Assembly: GCF_018035235.1 (NCBI RefSeq)
Contig: NZ_WPCV01000001.1
Coordinates: 1 to 64,000 of the forward strand
DNA: 64,000 nucleotides
DNA from: Citrobacter sp. On2M
Lineage (GTDB): Bacteria > Pseudomonadota > Gammaproteobacteria > Enterobacterales > Enterobacteriaceae
Direction: 5' to 3'
The position numbers and the translations under genes were made by a program. This document shows positions 34,773 through 43,175 of the stretch, in pieces. The notes under the pieces were generated by a model that was not told where the DNA came from, made no database searches, and saw nothing but the letters and a program-made list of their open reading frames with translations. Each line of letters starts with the position of its first letter. Within the stretch, counting starts at the first letter, position 1.

Positions 34773-34965
34773 TTCGCTGATTACTTTTAAAAAAGAGAAA
34801 AAAGAAGAATAAGGTGCTGCACTTTCCCGTAAATGCGCGTGGAATCTACCACAACAGAAAAAGAAGGCCAGATAGTGGGCTGGAAAGTTTACGTGATAGA
34901 CGGCAGGAAATGTAAACAAAAAGCGGCAACAAATGTTGCCGGATTGCATCGGGTTTACAACGCGA

Positions 34966-35799
34966 TCATGATAAGCGGAGTAAAACTGCGCCTACAGCAA
35001 TGCCTGCGGCTGCAACAAGACGTATTCCGGCAACCTTTTCTTTCAGCAGCAGCCACGCGAGCAGCGCGCCAAACAGGATCGACGTTTCACGCAGCGCAGC
35101 GACCACCGCCAGCGGAGCCTGGGTCATGGCCCACAGCGCCAGGCCGTAAGATCCCATCGTACCAATCCCGCCAAGAATACCTTTTTTCCACTGCTGTACC
35201 AGATAACGTGACGCTTCCCGGCGTCGGGCGAACATCGCCCAGCTCAGCAGGCAAGAGCCGTTCAGAAAGAAGGTCCATAGCGTGTAGCCCAGCGCGGTTT
35301 CTGAAAGCCTGACGCCAGTGCCATCAACCAGCGTATAACCGGCGATAAAGCAGGCGTTAACGAGCGCCAGGATAATCCCGCGTTGCGAACCGCTACGTCC
35401 GTTAAATGCCATCCCGAGAATAGCCAGACAGATGGTGGCAATCCCTACCCAGGCGAGTAACGAGAGGCTATCGCCAAGGAACAGGACGCTGATAATTGCG
35501 ACCAGCAGCGGCGCTGTGCCGCGCATCAGAGGATAGGTCTGGCTCATATCTGAAACCTGATAGGTTTTAGCGACCAGAACGGTATAGACCACCTGTAATG
35601 CGGTTGAGACAGCTAAAAACGGCAGGCTGGCGGCAGAGGGTTGCGGCGCAAAGGGTAAACAAATCAGCGCCATAATCGCAGCGGTTCCGCTGACGCTGAT
35701 CGCCGAGTACAGCTTGTCGTTTCCCGCTTTTACAATGGCATTCCAGCTGGCATGCAGCAGTGCGGCGAACAGCAAAATGCAGAAAACAGAAAGCGTCAT
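34966..35799 (-). CDS. EamA/DMT-family permease
   Basis: A 277-residue inner-membrane protein from the ATG at 35799 (MTLSVFCILLFAALLHASWNAIVKAGND), preceded by GGGAAG. Ten transmembrane helices in two EamA repeats are visible, including a MSQTYPLMRGTAPLLVAIISVLFLGD segment in the first and APLAVVAALRETSILFGALLAWLLLKE in the second. The HASWNAIVK start is typical of a DMT subgroup of unknown substrate. It lies between emrD and the tisB/istR locus. I do not recognise a named E. coli K-12 equivalent at this position. Confidence 0.85.
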   Translation of the reverse strand: MTLSVFCILLFAALLHASWNAIVKAGNDKLYSAISVSGTAAIMALICLPFAPQPSAASLPFLAVSTALQVVYTVLVAKTYQVSDMSQTYPLMRGTAPLLVAIISVLFLGDSLSLLAWVGIATICLAILGMAFNGRSGSQRGIILALVNACFIAGYTLVDGTGVRLSETALGYTLWTFFLNGSCLLSWAMFARRREASRYLVQQWKKGILGGIGTMGSYGLALWAMTQAPLAVVAALRETSILFGALLAWLLLKEKVAGIRLVAAAGIAVGAVLLRLS

Positions 35800-35872
35800 A
35801 GTGGAATTCTTCCCTGAGAATGTCATAAAAACGTAACACATTGGTACGACACAAGCACCAGGGAGAAGGTGA

Positions 35873-35902
35873 AAGGGGAGCGGAGTGTTACCCGCCCCCC
35901 TT
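35873..35902 (-). terminator. Hairpin downstream of tisB
   Basis: AAGGGGAGCGG (35873-35883) pairs with CCGCCCCCCTT (35892-35902), with one mismatch. It is about 20 bp after the tisB stop on the minus strand. The T tract is poor, so it may act by other means. Confidence 0.5.
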
Positions 35903-35922
35903 CGGTGCGACTTGAATCTGAG

Positions 35923-36012
35923 TTACTTAACGTATTTCAGAACAGCATCAAGGAGTTGCAGTGCTGCAACAATGAGTTTGAGGATAAGAATAGCGATATC
36001 CACGAGGCTCAT
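35923..36012 (-). CDS. tisB: SOS-induced membrane toxin TisB
   Basis: A 29-residue hydrophobic peptide, MSLVDIAILILKLIVAALQL continuing to DAVLKYVK, almost identical to E. coli TisB. It inserts in the inner membrane, collapses proton motive force and promotes persister formation after DNA damage. The ATG at 36012 is preceded by GGAGAG. The gene is too short for usual ORF callers; only a longer unrealistic frame is in the same reading frame. Transcription comes from a LexA-controlled promoter around 36214-36233, and translation is blocked by the antisense sRNA IstR-1 made divergently. Confidence 0.95.
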   Translation of the reverse strand: MSLVDIAILILKLIVAALQLLDAVLKYVK

Positions 36013-36077
36013 ACGCTCTCCTTTTGGTACAAGGAGCACGGTGCTGGCGTACCTCGCCGCTGCCTGTTGCCAGCACC

Positions 36078-36099
36078 TTTGTTGACATAACACAGTGTG
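36078..36099. repeat. IstR-1 target copy in the tisAB leader
   Basis: GTTGACATAACACAGTGTG, with TTT before it, occurs here and again at 36326-36347 on the same strand: 22 identical bases. Because tisAB is read from the minus strand and IstR-1 from the plus strand, the sRNA copy is perfectly complementary to this stretch of tisAB mRNA, the ribosome standby region known in E. coli. Confidence 0.9.
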
Positions 36100-36213
36100 C
36101 TCACACGGGGTTAAGGCGCTGACGGCACCACCCGTTTCAGCCAGGACTTTGTTGCGCCGGTTTACTCTGCGGCCCCCGCATAACACATTGCGTACCGAGA
36201 CATTATAGATAAA

Positions 36214-36233
36214 TACTGTATAAATTAACAGTA
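36214..36233. promoter_or_regulatory. LexA box (SOS operator) of tisAB/istR-2
   Basis: TACTGTATAAATTAACAGTA matches the LexA consensus TACTGTATATATATACAGTA at 17 of 20 positions, keeping both CTGT and ACAG. It lies between the divergent tisAB and istR-2 transcripts. Confidence 0.93.
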
Positions 36234-36293
36234 TTTTGTGGACGTTATGCTATTCATGTTCCATACTCAAAACCATCAAAATTCGTGCCGAAA

Positions 36294-36322
36294 TTGCGTG
36301 TTCTTCGCAGAACGCGTATACT
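36294..36322 (+). promoter_or_regulatory. istR-1 constitutive promoter
   Basis: TTGCGT (36294-36299) and TATACT (36317-36322) are separated by 17 bp, a near-consensus sigma-70 promoter. The predicted start is the G at about 36329, the first base of the conserved IstR-1 5' end. Confidence 0.8.
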
Positions 36323-36328
36323 TTTTTT

Positions 36329-36406
36329 GTTGACATAACACAGTGTGTTCGGCGGCTACCAACCGCGCCGCGCTGAAAAAAAACCTCGCTCCGGCGGGGT
36401 TTTTTG
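36329..36406 (+). ncRNA. istR: Small antisense RNA IstR-1 (antitoxin to tisB)
   Basis: A transcript of about 78 nt starting GTTGACATAACACAGTGTG and ending at the stem ACCTCGC/GCGGGGT (36383-36389, 36394-36400) plus T tract. Size, 5' end and location match E. coli IstR-1 (75 nt). It base-pairs with the tisAB leader and prevents the ribosome from reaching tisB. A longer LexA-dependent form, IstR-2, would start upstream near the LexA box and share the terminator. Confidence 0.88.
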
Positions 36407-36426
36407 TTTTTCAACTGGGCACAGCG

Positions 36427-36448
36427 AAATGTGATCCTTGACGCATTT
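36427..36448. promoter_or_regulatory. Possible CRP site upstream of ivbL-ilvBN
   Basis: AAATGTGA-TCCTTG-ACGCATTT has an intact left half (TGTGA) and a degenerate right half. The E. coli ilvBN promoter is activated by cAMP-CRP, and the site is about 90 bp upstream of the leader peptide. Confidence 0.5.
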
Positions 36449-36534
36449 TTGTGCAGATGAAAATTTTTCCATTGTCACACTGAAAAACCTGTGTTTGTAT
36501 GAATCCAGTTAATCAACAAACAAACAGGTCCCTA

Positions 36535-36633
36535 ATGAACCCTTCTATGCTGACTGCGACCCTACTAAAAACTGCGCCATCTCGCGCAGCGGTCGTCGTG
36601 CGTGTGGTGGTGGTCGTCGGCAATGCGCCGTAG
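36535..36633 (+). CDS. ivbL: ilvBN operon leader peptide
   Basis: A 32-residue leader peptide ending AVVVRVVVVVGNAP, nearly the same as E. coli IvbL. Runs of Val codons, with several Leu codons before them, let the ribosome sense valyl- and leucyl-tRNA. Stalling at these codons in starvation prevents the downstream terminator from forming. The ATG at 36535 opens the frame. Too short for standard calling. Confidence 0.95.
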   Translation: MNPSMLTATLLKTAPSRAAVVVRVVVVVGNAP

Positions 36634-36658
36634 GGTCCGGAACAACACACGATTCCAA

Positions 36659-36691
36659 AACCCCGCCGGCGCAAACCGGGCGGGGTTTTTC
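36659..36691 (+). terminator. ilvBN attenuator
   Basis: AACCCCGCC (36659-36667) pairs with GGCGGGGTT (36679-36687), followed by a T run. It lies between ivbL and ilvB and is the expected transcription attenuator. Confidence 0.92.
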
Positions 36692-36740
36692 GTTTCAGAG
36701 ACCTGCCCGGAGCAAAGGCCCAGAATAAAAGGACTGGAGC

Positions 36741-38429
36741 ATGGCAAGTTCGGGCATAACATCCAAGCGTACGCGTTTTACGGGCGCAGAATTCATCGTT
36801 CATTTCCTGGAGCGCCAGGGGATTCAGGTCGTCACCGGTATTCCAGGCGGCTCGATTCTTCCCGTTTATGACGCCTTAAGCCAAAGTACGCAAATCCGTC
36901 ATATCCTGGCGCGCCACGAGCAGGGCGCGGGGTTTATCGCGCAGGGGATGGCGAGAACCGATGGCAAGCCCGCCGTCTGTATGGCTTGTAGCGGACCGGG
37001 CGCAACCAACCTGGTGACTGCCATTGCCGACGCGCGTCTGGATTCCATCCCGCTGGTGTGTATCACCGGACAGGTTCCGGCCTCGATGATTGGCACTGAC
37101 GCCTTCCAGGAAGTTGACACCTACGGCATCTCTATCCCCATCACCAAACACAACTATCTGGTCCGTCATATCAATGAATTACCGCAGGTCATGAGCGATG
37201 CGTTCCGCATTGCGCAGTCCGGACGCCCAGGCCCGGTGTGGATAGACATTCCTAAGGATATTCAAACCGCTGTTTTTGACATTGAAGAAATGCCGGAGCC
37301 TGCGCAGAAAATGGCGGCGCCGGAATTCAGCCAGGACAGTATTCGTGATGCTGCAGCTATGATTAACGCCGCCAAACGCCCGGTGCTGTACCTCGGCGGC
37401 GGCGTGATTAACGCGCCGGGGCGCGTTCGTGAGCTGGCCGAAAAAGCAAAATTGCCTACCACCATGACGTTGATGGCGCTCGGCATGTTGCCAAAAGCGC
37501 ATCCGCTGTCGTTAGGCATGCTGGGTATGCACGGCGCGCGCAGCACCAATTTTATTCTGCAAGAGTCTGATTTACTGATTGTTCTTGGCGCACGTTTTGA
37601 TGACCGGGCGATTGGTAAAACCGAACAGTTCTGCCCGAATGCCAAAATCATCCACGTGGATATTGACCGCGCAGAGTTGGGTAAAATCAAACAGCCGCAC
37701 GTGGCGATCCAGGCGGATGTCGATGAGGTTCTGGCGCAATTGATCCCATTGATTGAAGCGCAACCGCGTGAAGAGTGGCATCAGCTGGTGTCTGACCTGC
37801 AGCAAGAATTTCCATGCACGATCCCGCAGGAAAAAAATCCGCTCAGCCATTACGGGCTGATTAACGCCGTTGCCGCCTGCGTGGACGACAGCGCGATCAT
37901 TACCACCGACGTCGGTCAGCATCAGATGTGGGCGGCGCAGGCTTATCCGCTGAACCGCCCACGTCAGTGGCTGACCTCCGGCGGTCTGGGAACCATGGGC
38001 TTTGGCCTGCCAGCGGCGATTGGCGCGGCGCTGGCGAACCCGGATAAAAAAGTGCTGTGCTTCTCTGGTGACGGCAGCCTGATGATGAACATTCAGGAAA
38101 TGGCGACAGCCAGCGAAAATCAGCTGGATATTAAAATCATTCTGATGAATAACGAAGCGTTGGGTCTGGTGTATCAGCAGCAGAGCCTGTTTTATAAGCA
38201 GGGCGTTTTTGCCGCCACCTATCCGGGAATGATTAACTTTATGCAGATTGCCGCCGGGTTTGGGCTCGAAACCTGCGATTTGAATAACGAAGCGGACCCA
38301 CAGGCAGCATTGCAGGCCATTATCAATCGTCCCGGCCCGGCGCTGATCCACGTACGCATCGATGCCGATGAAAAAGTATACCCGATGGTGCCGCCGGGTG
38401 CGGCAAACACAGAGATGGTGGGGGAATAA
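36741..38429 (+). CDS. ilvB: Acetolactate synthase I, large subunit
   Basis: Catalytic subunit of acetohydroxyacid synthase I, the valine-sensitive isozyme that condenses pyruvates (or pyruvate plus 2-oxobutyrate) in branched-chain amino acid synthesis. 562 residues, equal to E. coli. The N-terminal domain has TGIPGGSILPVYDAL with the catalytic-Glu region RHEQGAGFIAQGMAR; the thiamine-diphosphate motif is GDGSLMMNIQEMATASENQLDIKIILMNN at the C-terminal domain. It is followed by ilvN after 3 bp and controlled by attenuation at ivbL. Confidence 0.98.
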   Translation: MASSGITSKRTRFTGAEFIVHFLERQGIQVVTGIPGGSILPVYDALSQSTQIRHILARHEQGAGFIAQGMARTDGKPAVCMACSGPGATNLVTAIADARLDSIPLVCITGQVPASMIGTDAFQEVDTYGISIPITKHNYLVRHINELPQVMSDAFRIAQSGRPGPVWIDIPKDIQTAVFDIEEMPEPAQKMAAPEFSQDSIRDAAAMINAAKRPVLYLGGGVINAPGRVRELAEKAKLPTTMTLMALGMLPKAHPLSLGMLGMHGARSTNFILQESDLLIVLGARFDDRAIGKTEQFCPNAKIIHVDIDRAELGKIKQPHVAIQADVDEVLAQLIPLIEAQPREEWHQLVSDLQQEFPCTIPQEKNPLSHYGLINAVAACVDDSAIITTDVGQHQMWAAQAYPLNRPRQWLTSGGLGTMGFGLPAAIGAALANPDKKVLCFSGDGSLMMNIQEMATASENQLDIKIILMNNEALGLVYQQQSLFYKQGVFAATYPGMINFMQIAAGFGLETCDLNNEADPQAALQAIINRPGPALIHVRIDADEKVYPMVPPGAANTEMVGE

Positions 38430-38432
38430 GCC

Positions 38433-38723
38433 ATGCAACAGCAGACTCATGACAACGTAATCCTGGAACTCACCGTGCGTAACCACCCCGGCGTAATGAC
38501 TCACGTTTGCGGCCTGTTCGCCCGTCGCGCGTTCAACGTGGAAGGCATTCTCTGTCTACCGATTCAGGGCAGCGATAAAAGCCGCATCTGGCTATTGGTC
38601 AACGACGATCAACGTCTGGAGCAGATGATAAGCCAGATCGACAAGCTGGAAGATGTGGTGAAGGTGACCCGCAACCAGTCCGACCCGTCGATGTTTAACA
38701 AAATCACGGTTTTCTTTGAGTGA
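38433..38723 (+). CDS. ilvN: Acetolactate synthase I, small regulatory subunit
   Basis: A 96-residue regulatory subunit with an ACT domain ([29 protein letters not shown]) that binds valine and mediates feedback inhibition of IlvB. The length is as in E. coli. It follows ilvB by 3 bp. In E. coli uhpA is next; here the deo locus intervenes. Confidence 0.98.
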   Translation: MQQQTHDNVILELTVRNHPGVMTHVCGLFARRAFNVEGILCLPIQGSDKSRIWLLVNDDQRLEQMISQIDKLEDVVKVTRNQSDPSMFNKITVFFE

Positions 38724-38724
38724 G

Positions 38725-39510
38725 TTAGTCGCCGTCTGAGTCCGGAGTGATGACTTTGACAGAGCCGTTCCGGCAGTGGGTTGCGTAATCTGCCGGTAAC
38801 GGACGATCGCTTATCAGTACATCAAAAGTGGAGAGCGGACCAATGCTGGCGGGGGCGACCTCATCAAACAGGGCGTGGCGCGTCAGCAGAATTTTGCGTA
38901 ATCCGCGTTCCATCGCTTTGCGTTTGGTGGCCAGATCGTCCGGGTTGAACCAGCTAACGCCGAAGTGCTCATGGACGCCGCTGGCGGAGATGAATACTTT
39001 TCGTGGGTTGAGCGCATCCAGGGGAGAGGGTGTGCTGGTATCGTAAAAGGCGTCACTTTTCGCCCGATAGGTGCCTCCGCAAAGAATCACCGTGGCATTG
39101 GGTTTTTCATTCAGCGCCACGAATACCCGGTGCGAGTAGCAAATTCCGGTAAAGGAAATATCATCCGGGATCATGCTGACGACTAATGGCATTTCCGCAC
39201 CATTATCAAAAAAGACCAGATCGTTTTCACTTACCAGTCCCGCGGCCAGAATGGCAACCGGTAAGTCGTCGCGATGATACTGTTTTTGCGCAGGCACTGG
39301 GGCATTAACGTTGGCGGCGGGCTTGTTCACCATCACAATGTAACCACCGAGCAGCGTAAGCGGTAACGGCTCGTCATCCTGGCTGAGATCCCGACGAATG
39401 GTCATCACGGAAACCTCCAGCATTCGCGCCGCCTCTTTCAGATGGATTCTGTCGGTCTTCTTCAACAATTCCATCAGACGTCGAATACGTTCTTTTTGCT
39501 TGGTTTCCAT
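38725..39510 (-). CDS. deoQ: DeoR-family repressor of deoxyribose genes
   Basis: A 261-residue DeoR-family regulator. The N-terminal HTH is ETKQKERIRRLMELLKKTDRIHLKEAARMLEVSVMTIRRDLS and the effector domain contains FFDNGAEMPLVVSMI and ILCGGTYRA. It resembles E. coli DeoR throughout. Next to a ribokinase-like gene, a FucP-like permease and deoX it corresponds to DeoQ of the Salmonella 2-deoxyribose regulon. DeoQ is expected to repress deoKPX in the absence of inducer. Inverted TCATGTTCTCA repeats lie just upstream of its start. It ends 1 bp from ilvN, convergent. Confidence 0.87.
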   Translation of the reverse strand: METKQKERIRRLMELLKKTDRIHLKEAARMLEVSVMTIRRDLSQDDEPLPLTLLGGYIVMVNKPAANVNAPVPAQKQYHRDDLPVAILAAGLVSENDLVFFDNGAEMPLVVSMIPDDISFTGICYSHRVFVALNEKPNATVILCGGTYRAKSDAFYDTSTPSPLDALNPRKVFISASGVHEHFGVSWFNPDDLATKRKAMERGLRKILLTRHALFDEVAPASIGPLSTFDVLISDRPLPADYATHCRNGSVKVITPDSDGD

Positions 39511-39526
39511 GCATACTCTCCACGAA

Positions 39527-39576
39527 TCATGTTCTCATGTTCCTTCAGTAACATTTGTGTGTTTCTGAGAACATGA
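39527..39576. promoter_or_regulatory. Inverted operator pair in the deoQ-deoK intergenic region
   Basis: TCATGTTCTCA (39527-39537) recurs as its exact complement TGAGAACATGA (39566-39576), 39 bp apart centre to centre. A related half-site TTTCTGAGAGG stands just before deoK (39818-39828). They probably bind DeoQ. The 325-bp gap otherwise is AT-rich and lacks a gene. Confidence 0.55.
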
Positions 39577-39835
39577 CATTGCTGCATTACTATACGTCTG
39601 ACTATTGTGAAATAAAAGCGTGTTTTTTCACGTTTTATTGATTACATGCAGCTTATTTTTAGCCAATTGTAAGCAAGTTAATCATTTTGAATGTGATAGA
39701 AGTGCAACACTTAGCGGAATAAATAAACAATAAAATGATCCTCCAATCGCGATCCTAGTCACAAATGATACGAAAGTAACATGATAATGTTATTTTAATA
39801 TCATTGTTGTGTGATTGTTTCTGAGAGGTAGTAAA

Positions 39836-40756
39836 ATGGATATCGCGGTTATTGGCTCCAACATGGTGGATCTCATCACCTACATCAACCAGATGCCCAA
39901 AGAAGGGGAAACGCTGGAAGCGCCCGCGTTCAAAATTGGTTGTGGCGGTAAAGGGGCAAATCAGGCCGTTGCGGCCGCTAAGCTCAATTCCAAAGTACTG
40001 ATGCTGACGAAAGTTGGTGATGATATTTTTGCGGATAACACCATTCGTAATCTCGAATCCTGGGGGATTAATACGACCTATGTCGAAAAGGTACCTTGTA
40101 CCAGTAGCGGCGTTGCGCCGATCTTTGTTAATGCAAATTCCAGCAACAGCATTCTGATCATCAAAGGCGCCAACAAATTTCTCTCTCCGGAGGATATCGA
40201 TCGCGCCGCTGAAGATCTGAAAAAGTGTCAACTTATTGTCCTGCAGCTTGAAGTTCAGTTGGAAACGGTTTATCACGCGATTGAATTTGGTAAAAAACAC
40301 GGTATTGAAGTGTTACTAAATCCCGCGCCAGCATTACGGGAATTAGATATGTCTTATGCCTGTAAATGCGATTTCTTCGTGCCGAATGAAACCGAGCTTG
40401 AAATATTAACCGGTATGCCGGTGGATACCTATGACCATATTCGTGCTGCGGCACGTTCGCTGGTTGATAAAGGTCTGAACAATATTATCGTCACCATGGG
40501 TGAGAAAGGTGCACTGTGGATGACGCGTGACCAGGAAGTCCATGTGCCGGCCTTTAAAGTGAACGCTGTCGATACCAGTGGCGCAGGTGACGCTTTTATC
40601 GGTTGTTTTGCCCACTATTACGTTCAAAGCGGTGATGTCGAAGCCGCCATGAAAAAAGCCGTTCTCTTCGCTGCATTTAGCGTTACCGGGAAAGGCACTC
40701 AATCATCTTATCCAAGCATCGAACAATTTAATGAGTTTCTTACCTTAAACGAATAA
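39836..40756 (+). CDS. deoK: Deoxyribokinase DeoK (PfkB family)
   Basis: A PfkB-family sugar kinase, 306 residues, the size of Salmonella DeoK. The N-terminal motif is GCGGKGANQAVAAAKL and the C-terminal catalytic motif is DTSGAGDAF (246-254), with Asp252 the catalytic base. The start is ATG 39836, preceded by GAGAGG. It phosphorylates 2-deoxy-D-ribose at C5, feeding DeoC aldolase. Sequence alone does not separate it from ribokinase; the deoQ/deoP/deoX context decides. Confidence 0.87.
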   Translation: MDIAVIGSNMVDLITYINQMPKEGETLEAPAFKIGCGGKGANQAVAAAKLNSKVLMLTKVGDDIFADNTIRNLESWGINTTYVEKVPCTSSGVAPIFVNANSSNSILIIKGANKFLSPEDIDRAAEDLKKCQLIVLQLEVQLETVYHAIEFGKKHGIEVLLNPAPALRELDMSYACKCDFFVPNETELEILTGMPVDTYDHIRAAARSLVDKGLNNIIVTMGEKGALWMTRDQEVHVPAFKVNAVDTSGAGDAFIGCFAHYYVQSGDVEAAMKKAVLFAAFSVTGKGTQSSYPSIEQFNEFLTLNE

Positions 40757-40783
40757 TACTCCTGCATTGTAAAAGGTAGCACT

Positions 40784-42115
40784 ATGAACGATAAAAACAT
40801 CATTCAGATGCCTGACGGCTATCTGAATAAGACACCTCTGTTCCAGTTTATTTTGTTATCCTGTTTATTCCCATTATGGGGATGCGCAGCCGCATTAAAT
40901 GATATTCTGATTACGCAATTCAAAAGCGTATTTTCACTCAGCAACTTTGCTTCGGCATTAGTGCAGAGTGCCTTTTATGGCGGGTATTTTTTAATTGCGA
41001 TTCCAGCATCATTGGTGATTAAAAAGACCAGCTATAAAATCGCCATCTTAATGGGACTGACGCTTTATATTGTTGGCTGTACGCTCTTTTTCCCGGCATC
41101 GCACATGGCCACCTACACCATGTTCCTCGCGGCAATTTTTGCGATTGCGATTGGCCTGAGCTTCCTGGAAACGGCAGCTAATACTTACAGCTCCATGATA
41201 GGCCCAAAAGCGTATGCCACCTTGCGCCTGAACATCAGCCAGACCTTTTACCCCATTGGCGCAGCTGCCGGTATTCTGCTGGGCAAATATCTGGTCTTCT
41301 CTGAAGGTGAGAGTCTGGAAAAACAGATGGCTGGGATGAACGCGGAACAGATCCACAACTTTAAAGTGTTGATGCTGGAAAATACCCTTGAACCTTACAA
41401 GTACATGATTATGGTGCTGGTTGTGGTGATGGTGTTGTTCCTGCTGACCCGCTTCCCGACCTGCAAAGTCGCGCAAACGGCGAGTCATAAGCGCCCGTCA
41501 GCGATGGACACGCTGCGTTATCTGGCCAACAATGCCCGTTTCCGCCGTGGGATTGTGGCGCAGTTCCTGTATGTGGGGATGCAGGTTGCGGTGTGGTCAT
41601 TCACTATCCGTCTGGCACTGGAATTGGGTGATATCAACGAGCGTGACGCTTCAACCTTCATGGTCTATAGCTTTGCCTGCTTCTTTATCGGCAAGTTTAT
41701 CGCCAACATATTGATGACGCGCTTTAATCCGGAAAAAGTGCTGATCCTCTACTCCATCATTGGCGCACTGTTTCTCATCTATGTTGCGCTGGCGCCCAGC
41801 TTCAGTGCCGTGTACGTCGCCGTGCTGGTGAGCGTCCTGTTTGGACCCTGTTGGGCGACAATCTACGCCGGTACGCTGGATACCGTGGATAACGAGCATA
41901 CTGAAATGGCGGGAGCTGTGATTGTCATGGCAATTGTCGGTGCTGCGGTAGTTCCGGCAATTCAGGGCTATGTGGCCGATATGTTCCACTCGCTGCAACT
42001 CTCTTTCCTGGTCTCCATGTTGTGCTTCGTGTACGTCGGAATCTACTTCTGGCGTGAGAGCAAAGTACGCAATAATCTGGCTGAAGCGACGGTTTCCTTA
42101 GGAGAACGATCATGA
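40784..42115 (+). CDS. deoP: Deoxyribose permease DeoP (FucP-like MFS)
   Basis: A 443-residue MFS sugar:proton symporter of the FucP/fucose-glucose-galactose branch. WGCAAALNDILITQFKSVFSLSNFASALVQSAFYGGYFLIAIPA is the typical first two transmembrane segments. About 12 segments are visible. It follows deoK by 27 bp and overlaps deoX by 4 bp. In Salmonella DeoP is the permease for 2-deoxyribose. Confidence 0.87.
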   Translation: MNDKNIIQMPDGYLNKTPLFQFILLSCLFPLWGCAAALNDILITQFKSVFSLSNFASALVQSAFYGGYFLIAIPASLVIKKTSYKIAILMGLTLYIVGCTLFFPASHMATYTMFLAAIFAIAIGLSFLETAANTYSSMIGPKAYATLRLNISQTFYPIGAAAGILLGKYLVFSEGESLEKQMAGMNAEQIHNFKVLMLENTLEPYKYMIMVLVVVMVLFLLTRFPTCKVAQTASHKRPSAMDTLRYLANNARFRRGIVAQFLYVGMQVAVWSFTIRLALELGDINERDASTFMVYSFACFFIGKFIANILMTRFNPEKVLILYSIIGALFLIYVALAPSFSAVYVAVLVSVLFGPCWATIYAGTLDTVDNEHTEMAGAVIVMAIVGAAVVPAIQGYVADMFHSLQLSFLVSMLCFVYVGIYFWRESKVRNNLAEATVSLGERS

Positions 42116-43125
42116 CAACACGTATCCCGCTGTGGCGGGAACTCTTTGCCGAGCATCCGCGAATCTTACTGAAAAATAGCGATTTCACGGTTACCGCGTT
42201 TCGTTATGCCAGCGGTGTGGAAGGGCTGAAGGTAGAAAACAGTCGTGGACATCTGGTTATTCTGCCCTGGATGGGGCAGATGATCTGGGATGCTCAGTTT
42301 GACGGGCATGATCTGACCATGCGCAACATGTTTAGTCAGCCAAAACCGGCTGCAGAAGTGGTCGCGACCTACGGCTGCTTTGCTTTCCACTCGGGGTTAT
42401 TGGCTAATGGCTGCCCGTCGCCAGAAGATTCTCACCCGCTGCATGGTGAAATGGCCTGTGCCGCGATGGATGAGGCCTGGCTGGAACTGGAAGGCGAGAA
42501 TTTGCGCGTAAGCGGACGCTACGAGTATGTGATGGGATTCGGTCATCATTATCAGGCGCATCCGGCGGTGGTCATGCGCAAGGCGAGCGCGCTGTTTGAT
42601 ATTCAGATGGCGGTCACTAACCTCGCCTCAGTGGCAATGCCGTTGCAGTACATGTGCCATATGAACTATGCCTACGTCCCGGAAGCGACCTTCAGCCAGA
42701 ATATCCCGGATGAAGCCATAACGCTGCGTGAGTCGGTACCCGCACATGTTAAGCCTACCGAGCAGTGGCTGGCGTTTAATCAGCGAATTATTCAGGGTGA
42801 GGCCTCGCTGGCGCGCCTTAATGAACCCGATTTTTACGATCCGGAAATCGTTTTCTTCGCTGACCAACTGGACAGATACACGGATAAGCCTGAATTTAGC
42901 ATGATCGCACCTGATGGCACCACGTTCGTGACGCGTTTCTCCAGCGCGGAGCTGAATTATGTCACCCGTTGGATCCTTTATAACGGCGATCAGCAGGTGG
43001 CAGCCTTCGCACTACCCGCGACCTGTCGCCCTGAAGGCTTCCTGGCGGCGGAGCGAAACGGGACGTTGATTCAGATAGAACCGAAAAACACCCGCACATT
43101 TACCGTCACAACGGGCATAGCCTGA
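42112..43125 (+). CDS. deoX: DeoX, aldose-epimerase-fold protein of the deoxyribose operon
   Basis: A 337-residue protein similar to the DUF4432/galactose-mutarotase-like superfamily. VENSRGHLVILPWMGQMIWDAQFDGHDLTMRN corresponds to the N-terminal strand region, and HPLHGEMACAAMDEAWLEL carries the His-rich motif (HGE). The length equals that reported for Salmonella DeoX. Its role is not defined; a deoxyribose mutarotase is a reasonable idea. It overlaps deoP by 4 bp and ends the operon before REP sequences. Confidence 0.82.
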   Translation: MTTRIPLWRELFAEHPRILLKNSDFTVTAFRYASGVEGLKVENSRGHLVILPWMGQMIWDAQFDGHDLTMRNMFSQPKPAAEVVATYGCFAFHSGLLANGCPSPEDSHPLHGEMACAAMDEAWLELEGENLRVSGRYEYVMGFGHHYQAHPAVVMRKASALFDIQMAVTNLASVAMPLQYMCHMNYAYVPEATFSQNIPDEAITLRESVPAHVKPTEQWLAFNQRIIQGEASLARLNEPDFYDPEIVFFADQLDRYTDKPEFSMIAPDGTTFVTRFSSAELNYVTRWILYNGDQQVAAFALPATCRPEGFLAAERNGTLIQIEPKNTRTFTVTTGIA

Positions 43126-43175
43126 TCGCTCAAGGCTTGAACAGCAAAGCACTTATCGTTAAGGTAAGCGCTTTT

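Noticed and set aside
33588-34949. Longer EmrD with a 59-residue N-terminal extension
   Set aside because: The extension is rich in Phe, Cys and His and not found in the E. coli protein; the ATG at 34772 gives the family length.
34833-35312. 159-codon open frame on the plus strand
   Set aside because: It covers the end of the EamA gene in antisense and the emrD leader; no credible product.
37572-38504. 310-codon open frame on the minus strand
   Set aside because: It is antisense to ilvB and ilvN, both certain genes. The His- and Gln-rich translation is typical of a shadow frame.
39755-40300. 181-codon open frame on the minus strand
   Set aside because: It overlaps deoK and the deoK promoter region on the opposite strand; no start site or family match.
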